From: JAAYAE01 sp963678395
GTDB lineage: Bacteria > Bacillota > Negativicutes > Acidaminococcales > Acidaminococcaceae
DNA length: 64,000 bases
Direction: 5' to 3'
Assembly: GCA_963678395.1 (NCBI GenBank)
Contig: OY782827.1
Coordinates: 1,612,001-1,676,000 of the forward strand
Below, piece after piece: positions 39,888 through 49,072 of the stretch. The number at the start of each line of letters is the position of its first letter. Within the stretch, counting starts at the first letter, position 1. The notes beneath the pieces are model-generated. The model was not told where the DNA came from. It ran no database searches and saw nothing but the letters and a program-made list of their open reading frames with translations. Position numbers and translations under genes: made by a program.

Positions 39888-40214
39888 TTATTTTTTTAAA
39901 TATAAGCGGCGTATTATAGCAATATTTGTGAAAATTCTCAAACCAAAGGCAAGTACTGTCACAAAATATAAGTCAATTCCTAGTCTAATACCACAATAAC
40001 ACAAAAAAACTGCTAGTAACGCATTAACAAAAAAACCTGAAATAAAAATTTGGTTATCGTAACAACCTTCTTTAGCGGCTCTGATACCGCCTAACCCAGA
40101 ATCTAGGGCTGCCATAAGTGCTACAGAAAGAAGCTTAACATAAGCTTGAGAAACTAAGGGTAGATAAAACCCTACTATTATGCCGAGTATGACACCAATA
40201 ATTGGATAAATCAT
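39888..40214 (-). CDS. sbp: small basic protein, DUF1290 (Sbp)
   Basis: This 108-residue membrane protein has three membrane segments and the conserved ALDSGLGGIRA motif near residue 38. The family, called Sbp in B. subtilis, lies beside ftsZ in Firmicutes. Its role in division is not defined. It overlaps the DUF881 gene by 4 bases. Confidence 0.9.
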   Translation of the reverse strand: MIYPIIGVILGIIVGFYLPLVSQAYVKLLSVALMAALDSGLGGIRAAKEGCYDNQIFISGFFVNALLAVFLCYCGIRLGIDLYFVTVLAFGLRIFTNIAIIRRLYLKK

Positions 40215-40909
40215 TTGGAGTCACCAACTTTCACCTTAGCAAAATCGTAACGACGCGTTCCCTTAAATGCTGGAACAACTAAGTCATTGCTTTGTTTTAC
40301 ATCCACAGAAATACCCCAAAATTTTAACGTTTCTATTACTCCTCCTCTAAGCCGCAAAGCACTTTCCAACGTTTTCGGATCGCCAATAGCTACTATTTCA
40401 TAAGGTGGCGAAAATCTATTGTTATTAACAGAAACCGTAGGCCCTGCACAACGAATTTCAGAAATATCCAACAAACGTTCATGATTAACTGACAAGGCTT
40501 CCGCCTCCGCTGCCCTTAGTTCGTTAATTAAGCGCAAAAGATCATCGTCATGAATAATATATAAGTTGGCATTATCCCCCGGTTTAGAAACTACAGTGCT
40601 GTCATCTAGTGTTACTTTAACACCAGGGCCTTCCATTGCCAATTCTCCTGCTTTAACCCGTAAATTTGTGAGTTCCCTGGTTATAGCAGCACTTCCTGAT
40701 TGTTCGTGTAATTTTGTTAACTCATCCTTTAATTTAGAATTATCTTTTTCTGCTGTTTTTAAGCGTTCTGCCAAATCCTCTACCCTCTGTTGACTAATGC
40801 TGTTCTTGGCATTTTCTGCGCTTTTAAATTGAGTGGACAACATTATCCCCAAGATCATACATACTAGTACCATAAGAACTTTTGCCTGCTTACCCTGGAA
40901 CATTTGCAA
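40211..40909 (-). CDS. DUF881 family protein
   Basis: This 232-residue protein has an N-terminal membrane segment (about 11-28), a coiled-coil stretch (about 35-80) and a DUF881 domain (GPGVKVTLDD, LRAAEAEALSVN, PPYEIVAIGDPKTL). DUF881 genes sit between ftsQ and ftsZ in many Firmicutes and are thought to take part in division, but no mechanism is known. It is coupled to sbp. Confidence 0.9.
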   Translation of the reverse strand: MQMFQGKQAKVLMVLVCMILGIMLSTQFKSAENAKNSISQQRVEDLAERLKTAEKDNSKLKDELTKLHEQSGSAAITRELTNLRVKAGELAMEGPGVKVTLDDSTVVSKPGDNANLYIIHDDDLLRLINELRAAEAEALSVNHERLLDISEIRCAGPTVSVNNNRFSPPYEIVAIGDPKTLESALRLRGGVIETLKFWGISVDVKQSNDLVVPAFKGTRRYDFAKVKVGDSK

Positions 40910-40922
40910 TCCTCTCCTCCAC

Positions 40923-41699
40923 CTATGATTGCTGTTTTAGCTTAACGTAAGGCTTACTATACGTTAAGTCGATATAATCAGCGTTAATTTTTTTTGTCTT
41001 TAGTTCATTACATATTATAATAAATGTATTTATTTTCCCTGCTAATTCATCGCTAGAACCCAATAATATTGGCACCCCACTAAGCAAGTATATTTTTATT
41101 TTATTATTGTTATCAATAGAAATTTCCGCAATCTGTGACGTTATAGATTTATCTAGTTTACCTAAAAACTTCACTACTTCCCATATTTCTTCGTCCTTTA
41201 TAATATCTCCATTATAAACATTACCTATTTTACGCCCGGAAACAAAGGGTGCAGAAGCATCTTTTATGCCTTTTGTTACTTCTAGAACACAACCATTATA
41301 GCCAACTTTAGCAAAACCATCATAGGCACACTCTACATATATAGAAGGTTTGCGTTCTGTAATATATACTTTTAAAACGTTGGGCCAAGCGTAGGTTGTG
41401 CTTACTTTCTCTACCCGCAAATCATTTTTTAAAACATTTTCTAATTTGCCACGACTAATATTAAACAAATTTACAGGTTCCGCAATATCAGCAACCCGTT
41501 TTACTTCCGAGACAGTTATAGCTTGTCCACCTTCTACAACAATATGTCCAAAAGCAACCCAAGGTTGATGTACTAAGTAATAGCTACCAAATATAATTAG
41601 GCCAGCACAAAACAAATACCAAATCGCCTTCGCTCTATAATATTTGCGGCGACGACGCTTATGAATCAAGTGCTTATTGTTTATCGACACCAGACTCAC
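40923..41699 (-). CDS. ftsQ: cell division protein FtsQ/DivIB
   Basis: This 258-residue protein has a basic cytoplasmic start, one membrane helix (about 28-46) and a POTRA domain (VEGGQAITVSEVKRVADI) followed by the beta domain (ERKPSIYVEC onward). It works in the divisome with FtsL. It lies between ddl and the DUF881 gene. Confidence 0.9.
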   Translation of the reverse strand: MSLVSINNKHLIHKRRRRKYYRAKAIWYLFCAGLIIFGSYYLVHQPWVAFGHIVVEGGQAITVSEVKRVADIAEPVNLFNISRGKLENVLKNDLRVEKVSTTYAWPNVLKVYITERKPSIYVECAYDGFAKVGYNGCVLEVTKGIKDASAPFVSGRKIGNVYNGDIIKDEEIWEVVKFLGKLDKSITSQIAEISIDNNNKIKIYLLSGVPILLGSSDELAGKINTFIIICNELKTKKINADYIDLTYSKPYVKLKQQS

Positions 41700-41706
41700 C
41701 CCCGCC

Positions 41707-42648
41707 TTATTTTTTCGCTGTAGCCGTTAATAATATTTGTTCACAAAGATCAGGGAAAGAAACTCCCATAGCAGCAGCAGCTTTGGGAATTAAGCTAGTG
41801 CTAGTCATTCCTGGCACCGAATTCATTTCCAAAACTAAAGCTTCACCTGCATCCGTCAACAATATATCTGCTCTAGCCACTCCTCGACAACCTAATGCTT
41901 TATATGCAGCTAGGGCAATAGCCTGAGTTTTTTGGGCAATTTCAGGTGCTAAAGGAGCTGGGACGGTATAGACCGTAGCTCCTTTCGTGTATTTTGATTT
42001 AAAATCATAAGCTCCTGAACACGGTTCTATTAAAACTAAAGGCATAGCAAAAACGCCTTCCACCGTTTCCATAACACCGGCGGCTATTTCTTTTCCCTTA
42101 ATAAACTCTTCAATTACTATTTCTTGTCCATAAGAAATAGCTTCTTCTAAGGCTATTGCCAATTCTTCTTTATTTTTAACTATTTCTACTCCTATACTAG
42201 ATCCTTGAGCAGCAGGTTTTACTACTACCGGCAAAGAAAATGTTGTTAATATTTCCTGCACTACATCTTTTTTTTCGCTAGCGACAGCAAACAAACATTT
42301 TGGAGTTGGAATATTTTGTGCTTGAAACATGCGTTTAGAATAAACTTTATCCATAGACAAAGCACTAGATAAAACTCCCGAACCTGTATAAGGCATGTTT
42401 ATCATTTCTAAAACGCTTTGCATACGTCCATCTTCACCATATAAACCATGCACAGCGTTAAAAACTACCTTTGCTCCACACGAAACTAATTGTTGGGCAA
42501 GGTTTGCTGGTTCCAAGTCAATAGGAACTACATCATATCCCTTTTCCCTTAGGGCCTGAACCACAGCATTACCTGTCATAAAAGAAATTTCTCGTTCTTC
42601 CGAAGGACCACCCATTACTACTGCTACGCATTCTTTTTTAATCATCAT
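41707..42648 (-). CDS. ddl: D-alanine--D-alanine ligase
   Basis: This 313-residue ATP-grasp ligase makes D-Ala-D-Ala for the peptidoglycan stem. It shows GGPSEEREISFMTG, HGLYGEDG, and the ATP-grasp motifs VVKPAAQGSSIGV and VLEMNSVPGMTSTS. A tyrosine in the omega-loop region (YDFKSKY) fits a normal D-Ala, vancomycin-sensitive ligase. It starts one base after murC ends. Confidence 0.97.
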   Translation of the reverse strand: MMIKKECVAVVMGGPSEEREISFMTGNAVVQALREKGYDVVPIDLEPANLAQQLVSCGAKVVFNAVHGLYGEDGRMQSVLEMINMPYTGSGVLSSALSMDKVYSKRMFQAQNIPTPKCLFAVASEKKDVVQEILTTFSLPVVVKPAAQGSSIGVEIVKNKEELAIALEEAISYGQEIVIEEFIKGKEIAAGVMETVEGVFAMPLVLIEPCSGAYDFKSKYTKGATVYTVPAPLAPEIAQKTQAIALAAYKALGCRGVARADILLTDAGEALVLEMNSVPGMTSTSLIPKAAAAMGVSFPDLCEQILLTATAKK

Positions 42649-42649
42649 A

Positions 42650-44026
42650 TTATCTCCGTTTTAGTTCTGTTACCAAGGATTCACCAATACGATATACATC
42701 CCCAGCACCAACTGTCATAATTAAATCCCCTTTTTGGGCACGATTTTCTAGATAAGTTTCAATATTTGCAAAGTTTGCAAAACACTTAACATCTTGTTTA
42801 GTTGTTTCCCCTACCTTATGTGCTAAAAGTTCACTGGTAACTCCCTGCAAAGGTTCTTCTCCTGCAGAATAAATATTAGCTAAAATGAGTTCATCGCAAT
42901 CTACAAAAGCAGTGCTGAAATCCTCTAGCAAAAGTTGTGTCCTTGTATACCTGTGAGGTTGAAAAACGCAAATCAAACGCTTAGGTTGTGTTTGTTTAGC
43001 GCCTTTCAAAGTAGCTTTAATCTCAGTGGGGTGATGAGCATAATCATCAACCACCCAAACGCCATCAACTCTTCCTTTAGTTTCAAAACGACGCTTAGCA
43101 CCATGAAAATTCTCCAAGGTATGCACAGTGCTAACCAACGGTACTTCTAATTCTTGCGCTGTAGCAATAGCCCCCAAAGCATTAAGCACATTGTGCTTAC
43201 CTGGAACAATTAAATGTGCCGTAACCAACTTGGTGCCATGATAAAACACGTCAAAATATGTCCCATCATGATTGTATCTAATATTTTTACCTATGTAATC
43301 AGCATCGTTACAATCAATAGCATAGGATATAAAATCCCTGCTGGTTTTTTGTCCTAGTTCTCTTAATTTATCATTGTCATAACACAATACAGCTTTGCCG
43401 CCAGCTTGCATATTAGTAACAAATTCATCAAAAGCTTCTTGTATTTTTTCCTCTGAACCATAGTGGTCCAAATGATCATTTTCAATATTAGTAATTACAG
43501 CTAAATAAGGATGAAACTTAAGAAAAGACCCATCACTTTCATCAGCTTCAGCTACAACTATATCTCCCTGTCCATTTAGTGCGTTACCACCCAAACTAGA
43601 TACCACTCCACCAATAACAACAGTGGGATCAAGGTTAGCTTCTGCGCAAATACAAGCAAGCATAGAACTAGTAGTAGTTTTACCGTGAGCACCGGCAACT
43701 GCAACACCCTTATGTTTGTTAATTAAATAGGCCAAAACATCACTGCGATGAATTACGGGTATTTTGCGTTTACGCGCTTCCACCAATTCAGGATTATCTT
43801 GCCTTATAGCAGTAGATACAACAATTGCTTCCGCACCTTCTATTTGGCAAGCAGCATGACCAATGAAAACAACTGCTCCTTCTTTGGCCAGTTTAGTAGC
43901 CATATAGCCAGGCGTAGTATCAGATCCAGTTACATGATATCCTCGTTTTATAAGAACATAGGCCAAAGCACTCATGCCCGCACCACCAATTCCAATAAAA
44001 TGAATGTTTTTAATACTGTCCAGCAC
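42650..44026 (-). CDS. murC: UDP-N-acetylmuramate--L-alanine ligase
   Basis: This 458-residue Mur ligase adds L-Ala to UDP-MurNAc. It has the N-terminal IHFIGIGGAGMSALA, ATP motif AGAHGKTTTSSML and VDDYAHHPTEIKATL. It begins at a GTG inside the end of murG (17-base overlap), behind GGGGG. No murB follows it, unlike many related clusters. Confidence 0.97.
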   Translation of the reverse strand: MLDSIKNIHFIGIGGAGMSALAYVLIKRGYHVTGSDTTPGYMATKLAKEGAVVFIGHAACQIEGAEAIVVSTAIRQDNPELVEARKRKIPVIHRSDVLAYLINKHKGVAVAGAHGKTTTSSMLACICAEANLDPTVVIGGVVSSLGGNALNGQGDIVVAEADESDGSFLKFHPYLAVITNIENDHLDHYGSEEKIQEAFDEFVTNMQAGGKAVLCYDNDKLRELGQKTSRDFISYAIDCNDADYIGKNIRYNHDGTYFDVFYHGTKLVTAHLIVPGKHNVLNALGAIATAQELEVPLVSTVHTLENFHGAKRRFETKGRVDGVWVVDDYAHHPTEIKATLKGAKQTQPKRLICVFQPHRYTRTQLLLEDFSTAFVDCDELILANIYSAGEEPLQGVTSELLAHKVGETTKQDVKCFANFANIETYLENRAQKGDLIMTVGAGDVYRIGESLVTELKRR

Positions 44027-45143
44027 TGACAGTCCCCCTATCTTCTTTTACTAATTTTAAAGCTTGTGTAGCTATATCGGCGGCCGCCTGCGGCTTACTT
44101 GCCCTAATAGCAGCGGCTTTCATATCAATCAATACATCATCTTGTACCAACATTTTTTCTATTTCTTCTTGCAACTTATCACCGGTAAGTTCCTTGTCTA
44201 AAATCACAATAGCCGCACCGGCAGCTTCCAAAGCCCTGGCATTAAATTCTTGATGATTAGCAGTTGCATAAGGATAAGGGATTAAAATGGAAGGTATACC
44301 CTTAACCATAAGCTCGGCCAATCCAATAGCTCCTGCTCTAGCTACTGCTATATCGGCAGCAGCTAAGGCCAAAGGCATTTCATGAATATATGGTAAAATC
44401 TTTATATTATCTGCCTCAAGAACCTTTTTATCTAATTGAGCAATATACTTTTCGTAAGTCTCTTCACCTGTAGCATGTAGAACCTGGATATCGTCACGAC
44501 CAGCAAATTTTTTCTCAACATAAGCCATTGCTAGGTTAATGGTCCTTGCTCCCCGACTGCCACCAAATACCAATAATGTTTTTTTATTCGGTAAAAGGTT
44601 AAACTCTTTTAAGGCCTTTGCTTTTTTATCTACCAAAATTTCTTCACGCACAGGATTACCGGTAAATATTTTAGGTGCTTTTCCTGAGAAATATTTTTCT
44701 CCTTCTTTATAGCCTAAGAAAATTCTTTTTACAAAGTGAGCCAATATTTTATTGGTGACTCCAGGCATGGCATTTTGTTCTTGGATACATGTTGGAATCC
44801 CCATAAATGCTGACCAAATAAGAATGGGTCCACACACATACCCACCAGTACCAATAACTAAATCTGGCTTCAATTTTTTTATTAGGCGATAAGCTTCTTT
44901 CATACCGAAAAGTAACTTTACAGCAGATGTAATCGTACTAAAACTAAACTTACGTTGAAACCCGGCAACAGTAATATATTGCAATTGATAACCATAGCGA
45001 GGAATGATTTGACTTTCCAATCCTTCCCTTGTCCCAACAAAAACTATTTCAGCATCAGGTCTTAACGCTTTTATATTATTAGCGATGGTTATAGCAGGAT
45101 AAATATGTCCACCCGTGCCGCCACCTGATAATACTATTTTCAC
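44010..45143 (-). CDS. murG: UDP-GlcNAc:undecaprenyl-PP-MurNAc-pentapeptide GlcNAc transferase
   Basis: This 377-residue GT28 enzyme makes lipid II at the inner membrane face. Typical motifs are LSGGGTGGHIYPA at the N-terminus, GTGGYVCGP, GGSRGARTIN, and the acceptor/UDP site AGAIGLAELM...PYATANHQ. It follows murD by only 17 bases. In most clusters ftsW lies between murD and murG; it is absent here. Confidence 0.97.
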   Translation of the reverse strand: MKIVLSGGGTGGHIYPAITIANNIKALRPDAEIVFVGTREGLESQIIPRYGYQLQYITVAGFQRKFSFSTITSAVKLLFGMKEAYRLIKKLKPDLVIGTGGYVCGPILIWSAFMGIPTCIQEQNAMPGVTNKILAHFVKRIFLGYKEGEKYFSGKAPKIFTGNPVREEILVDKKAKALKEFNLLPNKKTLLVFGGSRGARTINLAMAYVEKKFAGRDDIQVLHATGEETYEKYIAQLDKKVLEADNIKILPYIHEMPLALAAADIAVARAGAIGLAELMVKGIPSILIPYPYATANHQEFNARALEAAGAAIVILDKELTGDKLQEEIEKMLVQDDVLIDMKAAAIRASKPQAAADIATQALKLVKEDRGTVSAGQY

Positions 45144-45160
45144 AAGCTTCCTCCTCTGCG

Positions 45161-46516
45161 CTACTCAGTCAACTTTCTTACTAAGTCTTTAAATACGCGT
45201 CCTCTTTGTGGAAAATTATCAAACATATCATACGAGGAACATGCAGGTGATAATAATACCACTTGTGTCTTTTTGGCTAATTCATGCGCTTTATTTACAG
45301 CCTCCGCAAATGTTTCTACCCTATATATATTACCAACACCGGCAGCTTTTGCTGCATCATAAAAGCGTTTTTTTGCTTCGCCCAATAATATCAAGGCATC
45401 CGTCTTTTTCTTTACTAACTGCATCATTGGTGCCAACTCAGTCATTTTGTCATGACCGCCAGCTATAAGTATAACATGCCCTGCAAAGGACTCAAGTGCC
45501 TTAATAGTAGAAGCTGTGTTCGTTGCTTTTGAATCATTATAATAGGGTACGCCATCAATGTCCATAACATATTCCAGACGATGCTCAACCCCTTCAAAAG
45601 TTGTTAATACACGTTTGATTTCCACAACAGGGACACCAGCAAAATAGGCACAAGCAATCGCACCCAAGGCGTTTTCTTCATTGTGAGACCCGAAATTTTT
45701 CATATCACTAACTAAACATACTGGCATGCGTTTTCCGCCCCAAGCAATAATGAACTGTCCGTTTTCCAAGAAAACTCCGCGTCCTAAAATTCTTTTTCTA
45801 CTAACATAACAAACAGTGCTTTTGGTTTGTTCCCCAAACTGCATAACTGTATTATCATCGTGATTAAGGATTAAAATATCTTCTCTTGTCTGCTTGGCAA
45901 AAAGATTCGCCTTAGCCGCAATATAATCAGCCATGCTGCCATGTCTTTCAAGATGATCGGGGGTAATATTTAAAACTAAAGCAATATTTGGTTTTAATGT
46001 GGTTACACCTTCCAATTGAAAGCTGGATAATTCTGCAATTAACCAATCCTTTGCCCCTAATCCTTCTGCCTCTTTGGAAAGAGCCCGACCAATATTGCCA
46101 CCAACTTTAGTTTTTACAGGCAACGCTTTCATCATTTCGCCTACTAAGGTTGTTGTTGTTGTCTTGCCGTTAGTTCCTGTAATGCAAAGCCATTTACAAA
46201 TATATAATCTTCTAGTTGCCTCTACTTCACCAATAACTTCAATTCCCATGTTTTTAGCTTGCACAGCAAGAGGACAATTAATGGAAATCCCTGGTGAAAT
46301 AATTACCAAATCAGAATCACACAAACATTGATCAGGCTCTTTTTGACAAACAAAATTTCCCCCATTTTTCAATAATTTAACTACTAAGCCTGGGTCAATA
46401 TTCTTATGTTCATCATTAAACAAGATCACCTTTTTGCCTTGGTCTGCTAATACTTCAGCAACGCCACAGCCACTAACACCTGCACCATAAACAAAAATAC
46501 CTTTGTTTTCTGACAC
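45161..46516 (-). CDS. murD: UDP-N-acetylmuramoylalanine--D-glutamate ligase
   Basis: This Mur ligase of about 451 residues has the N-terminal FVYGAGVSGCGVAEVL, ATP motif ITGTNGKTTTTTLVGEM and the LNITPDHLERHG segment. The GTG at 46516, eight bases after GAGGGG, is chosen. A longer frame to 46558 has no ribosome site and runs toward the duplicated segment. Its gene lies directly downstream of the 81-bp tandem repeat. Confidence 0.95.
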   Translation of the reverse strand: MSENKGIFVYGAGVSGCGVAEVLADQGKKVILFNDEHKNIDPGLVVKLLKNGGNFVCQKEPDQCLCDSDLVIISPGISINCPLAVQAKNMGIEVIGEVEATRRLYICKWLCITGTNGKTTTTTLVGEMMKALPVKTKVGGNIGRALSKEAEGLGAKDWLIAELSSFQLEGVTTLKPNIALVLNITPDHLERHGSMADYIAAKANLFAKQTREDILILNHDDNTVMQFGEQTKSTVCYVSRKRILGRGVFLENGQFIIAWGGKRMPVCLVSDMKNFGSHNEENALGAIACAYFAGVPVVEIKRVLTTFEGVEHRLEYVMDIDGVPYYNDSKATNTASTIKALESFAGHVILIAGGHDKMTELAPMMQLVKKKTDALILLGEAKKRFYDAAKAAGVGNIYRVETFAEAVNKAHELAKKTQVVLLSPACSSYDMFDNFPQRGRVFKDLVRKLTE

Positions 46517-46558
46517 GACAAACGCCCCTCTTTTTCGTCTTATATTTTCAGTTTGCAA

Positions 46559-46720
46559 TGCAATTTTTATTGCAGTAAATTTTTGCAGAAAAATAATCTA
46601 TTAGTTTTATTTGAGCATAAAAAGTCCTGTACCTATCAGTGCAATTTTTATTGCAGTAAATTTTTGCAGAAAAATAATCTATTAGTTTTATTTGAGCATA
46701 AAAAGTCCTGTACCTATCAG
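46559..46720. repeat. perfect 81-bp tandem duplication at the mraY-murD junction
   Basis: Copies 46559-46639 and 46640-46720 are identical base for base. The unit contains the last ten codons and stop of mraY plus the following spacer. mraY ends normally in the copy next to it (stop at 46688); the second copy of its end is non-coding. No mismatch between copies means a very recent duplication or an assembly artefact. Confidence 0.95.
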
Positions 46721-47653
46721 TGATAAGACCATACTAATTAACGAAAAAACGCTCACAACTTTTGTCTCTTTCCACCCTCCCAATTCAAAATGGTGGTGCA
46801 ACGGGCTCATACGAAAAATACGTTTGCCGCCTGTGCTTTTAAAATAAGTAACTTGCATAATTACAGAAAGCGCCTCTAAAACGTAAACACCACCAATAAT
46901 CACTAATAATAGCTCGGTCTTTGTTAAAAGTGCCAAAGCAGCAACACCACCACCTAAAGCTAAGGAGCCGGTATCACCCATAAATATTTTTGCCGGATAG
47001 TGATTAAAGATTAAAAACCCCAAACAACTGCCGGTAATAATCAAAGAAAAAATGCCTAAATCTGCCTGTGCACTATGAAAAGCAATATAAGCGAAGGCTA
47101 GCGTTACAGGTACTGTTACCCATGAAACAAAACCGTCCAAACCATCAGTTAAATTAACCGCATTCGTAGTTCCAACTAAAAGCAATATGACAAATAAATA
47201 ATACCACATACCTATATTAACAGTGGCATCTATTCCTGGAATCCACAGGCTTAAGTTACCAGTAGTAATATTACCCTGATACAGCAAATAAACTGCTGCT
47301 AAAACTATTTGCATCAAAAGTTTCTGTCCTGAGGTCAAACCTAAATTGCGTTTAAAAACAACCTTAATTACATCATCTATCAAGCCTATAATTCCATGTC
47401 CTACCAAAAGCCATAAGGCAATAACCACTTCCGGCGTAATTTCACACCAAATAAAAGTGGCGGCTATAATGGCGCAAATTATCATTATACCACCCATAGT
47501 CGGCGTCCCACTTTTTTTCAAATGCCCCTGTGGTCCGCAATCGCGAATACTTTGCCCAAAATGCAATTTGTGCAAAGCAGGTATTGCAAAAGGACCAATA
47601 ACGGCACAAATACCAAAAGCAGTTAGTAAAGCCCAGAAACCTGTAAAATCCAT
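46688..47653 (-). CDS. mraY: phospho-MurNAc-pentapeptide transferase
   Basis: This 321-residue integral membrane enzyme (about ten helices) makes lipid I. It shows GTPTMGGIMI, LIDDVIKVVFKRNLGL, NLTDGLDG, FMGDTGSLALGG and the histidine-rich MSPLHHHFELGG. Its 3' end is included in the 81-bp tandem duplication. Confidence 0.97.
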   Translation of the reverse strand: MDFTGFWALLTAFGICAVIGPFAIPALHKLHFGQSIRDCGPQGHLKKSGTPTMGGIMIICAIIAATFIWCEITPEVVIALWLLVGHGIIGLIDDVIKVVFKRNLGLTSGQKLLMQIVLAAVYLLYQGNITTGNLSLWIPGIDATVNIGMWYYLFVILLLVGTTNAVNLTDGLDGFVSWVTVPVTLAFAYIAFHSAQADLGIFSLIITGSCLGFLIFNHYPAKIFMGDTGSLALGGGVAALALLTKTELLLVIIGGVYVLEALSVIMQVTYFKSTGGKRIFRMSPLHHHFELGGWKETKVVSVFSLISMVLSLIGTGLFMLK

Positions 47654-47703
47654 TATTTTCTTCTACCCTTCTGTAATAAATGCATAAAAACTCGCATACA
47701 CCC

Positions 47704-49068
47704 TTATTTGCTAAACACAGCTTCCATAACTTTGTCTGCCGCCATAGAATGTGAGCCTTTAAATAACACTACATCATTATCTACAATATTTTCTTTCAGT
47801 GCTAAAACAGCTTCTACATTGTTGCTGCAATGAATAACAGGAACACCCAAGCTAGCCGCCTCATTACTAATATACTTTGCCTCTGTTCCATAAGTAATCA
47901 ATAATTTTGTATTTGCGTCTGCTACCATACGTCCTATCTTGGTATGTGCATCCTCAGAACTAGCACCCAATTCCAACATATCTGCCAAAACTGCAACTCC
48001 ACGGCCATTTTTCACTGTGCCAACTATCTGCTTTAATGTTTTAAATGCCGCCTCCATAGAAGCTGGACTGGCATTATAAGCATCATTAATCGCTATTATA
48101 GACCCAAAGTGCAAAATTTCTTGCCGTTGTTCAGTCAAAACTGCCCTACTCAGCGCTAGCATTATATCCTCTACCGATATTTTAAAAACTTCTGCCACAG
48201 CAATAGCCGCCAAGGCATTCATAACATTGTGTTCGCCAATAAGTGGCAAGGCAATTTTTCCAGAAGTTCCTGTAGCTGAACTTTCATATACAAAAGACGT
48301 GCCAATTCCTGAAATTTTAATATCGCTGCCCTTCACAATATTATCCGTTATTATACCATATGTGACGATTTTTGCACTCGTTTTCATGTGAGAAATGTAA
48401 TAATCGTCTCCATTTAAAATTGCTGTTTGTTCCTGTGTTAAACTCTCAAGTATTTCACTTTTGGCCTTAGCAATATTATCCATGCTCCCCAAAAGTTCCA
48501 TGTGAGTCTCGCCCACGTTAGTAATCACAACCACATCCGGTTCCGCTATTAATTTAAGCGCACGAATTTGACCAAAACCACGCATACCAATTTCTACTAC
48601 GGCAATATCAGTATCCGGCTTAATGCTTAATAGCGTCTTAGGTAAACCAATTTCATTATTAAAATTAGCTTGCGTCTTAATCACATTGTATTTTGTGCTC
48701 AAACAAGCCGCGATGAGGTCCTTTGTAGACGTTTTACCATTAGAACCTGTAATAGCCACAACTTTTAAATTTTTCAAACTCTTCCTATAGGCATGAGCAA
48801 TTTTTTGATAGGCCGCCAACGTATCTTTGACAATTATAACTCTATCTTTAGGTAAATCCATTTTTTTTTCTACTACTACCCCTGCAGCACCTGCTGCTAA
48901 AGCTTTTGCACAATAGTCATGCCCGTCGAAGTTTTCTCCCCGAAGGGCTACAAAAAGATCTCCTGCGTTAACTCCACGAGAATCTGTAGTTACTCCTGCG
49001 AATTCAAAACCTGCTGCCATTTTTGTAGTAGCACTAACAGCCTCTAAAATGGTTTTTACCTTAATCAT
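47704..49068 (-). CDS. murF: UDP-MurNAc-tripeptide D-alanyl-D-alanine ligase
   Basis: This 454-residue Mur ligase adds D-Ala-D-Ala to the tripeptide. It has GVTTDSRGVNAGDLFVAL, ATP motif AITGSNGKTSTKDL and INDAYNASPASMEAA, which is MurF-specific. It follows murE by 4 bases and uses the product of ddl. Confidence 0.97.
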   Translation of the reverse strand: MIKVKTILEAVSATTKMAAGFEFAGVTTDSRGVNAGDLFVALRGENFDGHDYCAKALAAGAAGVVVEKKMDLPKDRVIIVKDTLAAYQKIAHAYRKSLKNLKVVAITGSNGKTSTKDLIAACLSTKYNVIKTQANFNNEIGLPKTLLSIKPDTDIAVVEIGMRGFGQIRALKLIAEPDVVVITNVGETHMELLGSMDNIAKAKSEILESLTQEQTAILNGDDYYISHMKTSAKIVTYGIITDNIVKGSDIKISGIGTSFVYESSATGTSGKIALPLIGEHNVMNALAAIAVAEVFKISVEDIMLALSRAVLTEQRQEILHFGSIIAINDAYNASPASMEAAFKTLKQIVGTVKNGRGVAVLADMLELGASSEDAHTKIGRMVADANTKLLITYGTEAKYISNEAASLGVPVIHCSNNVEAVLALKENIVDNDVVLFKGSHSMAADKVMEAVFSK

Positions 49069-49072
49069 ACAA

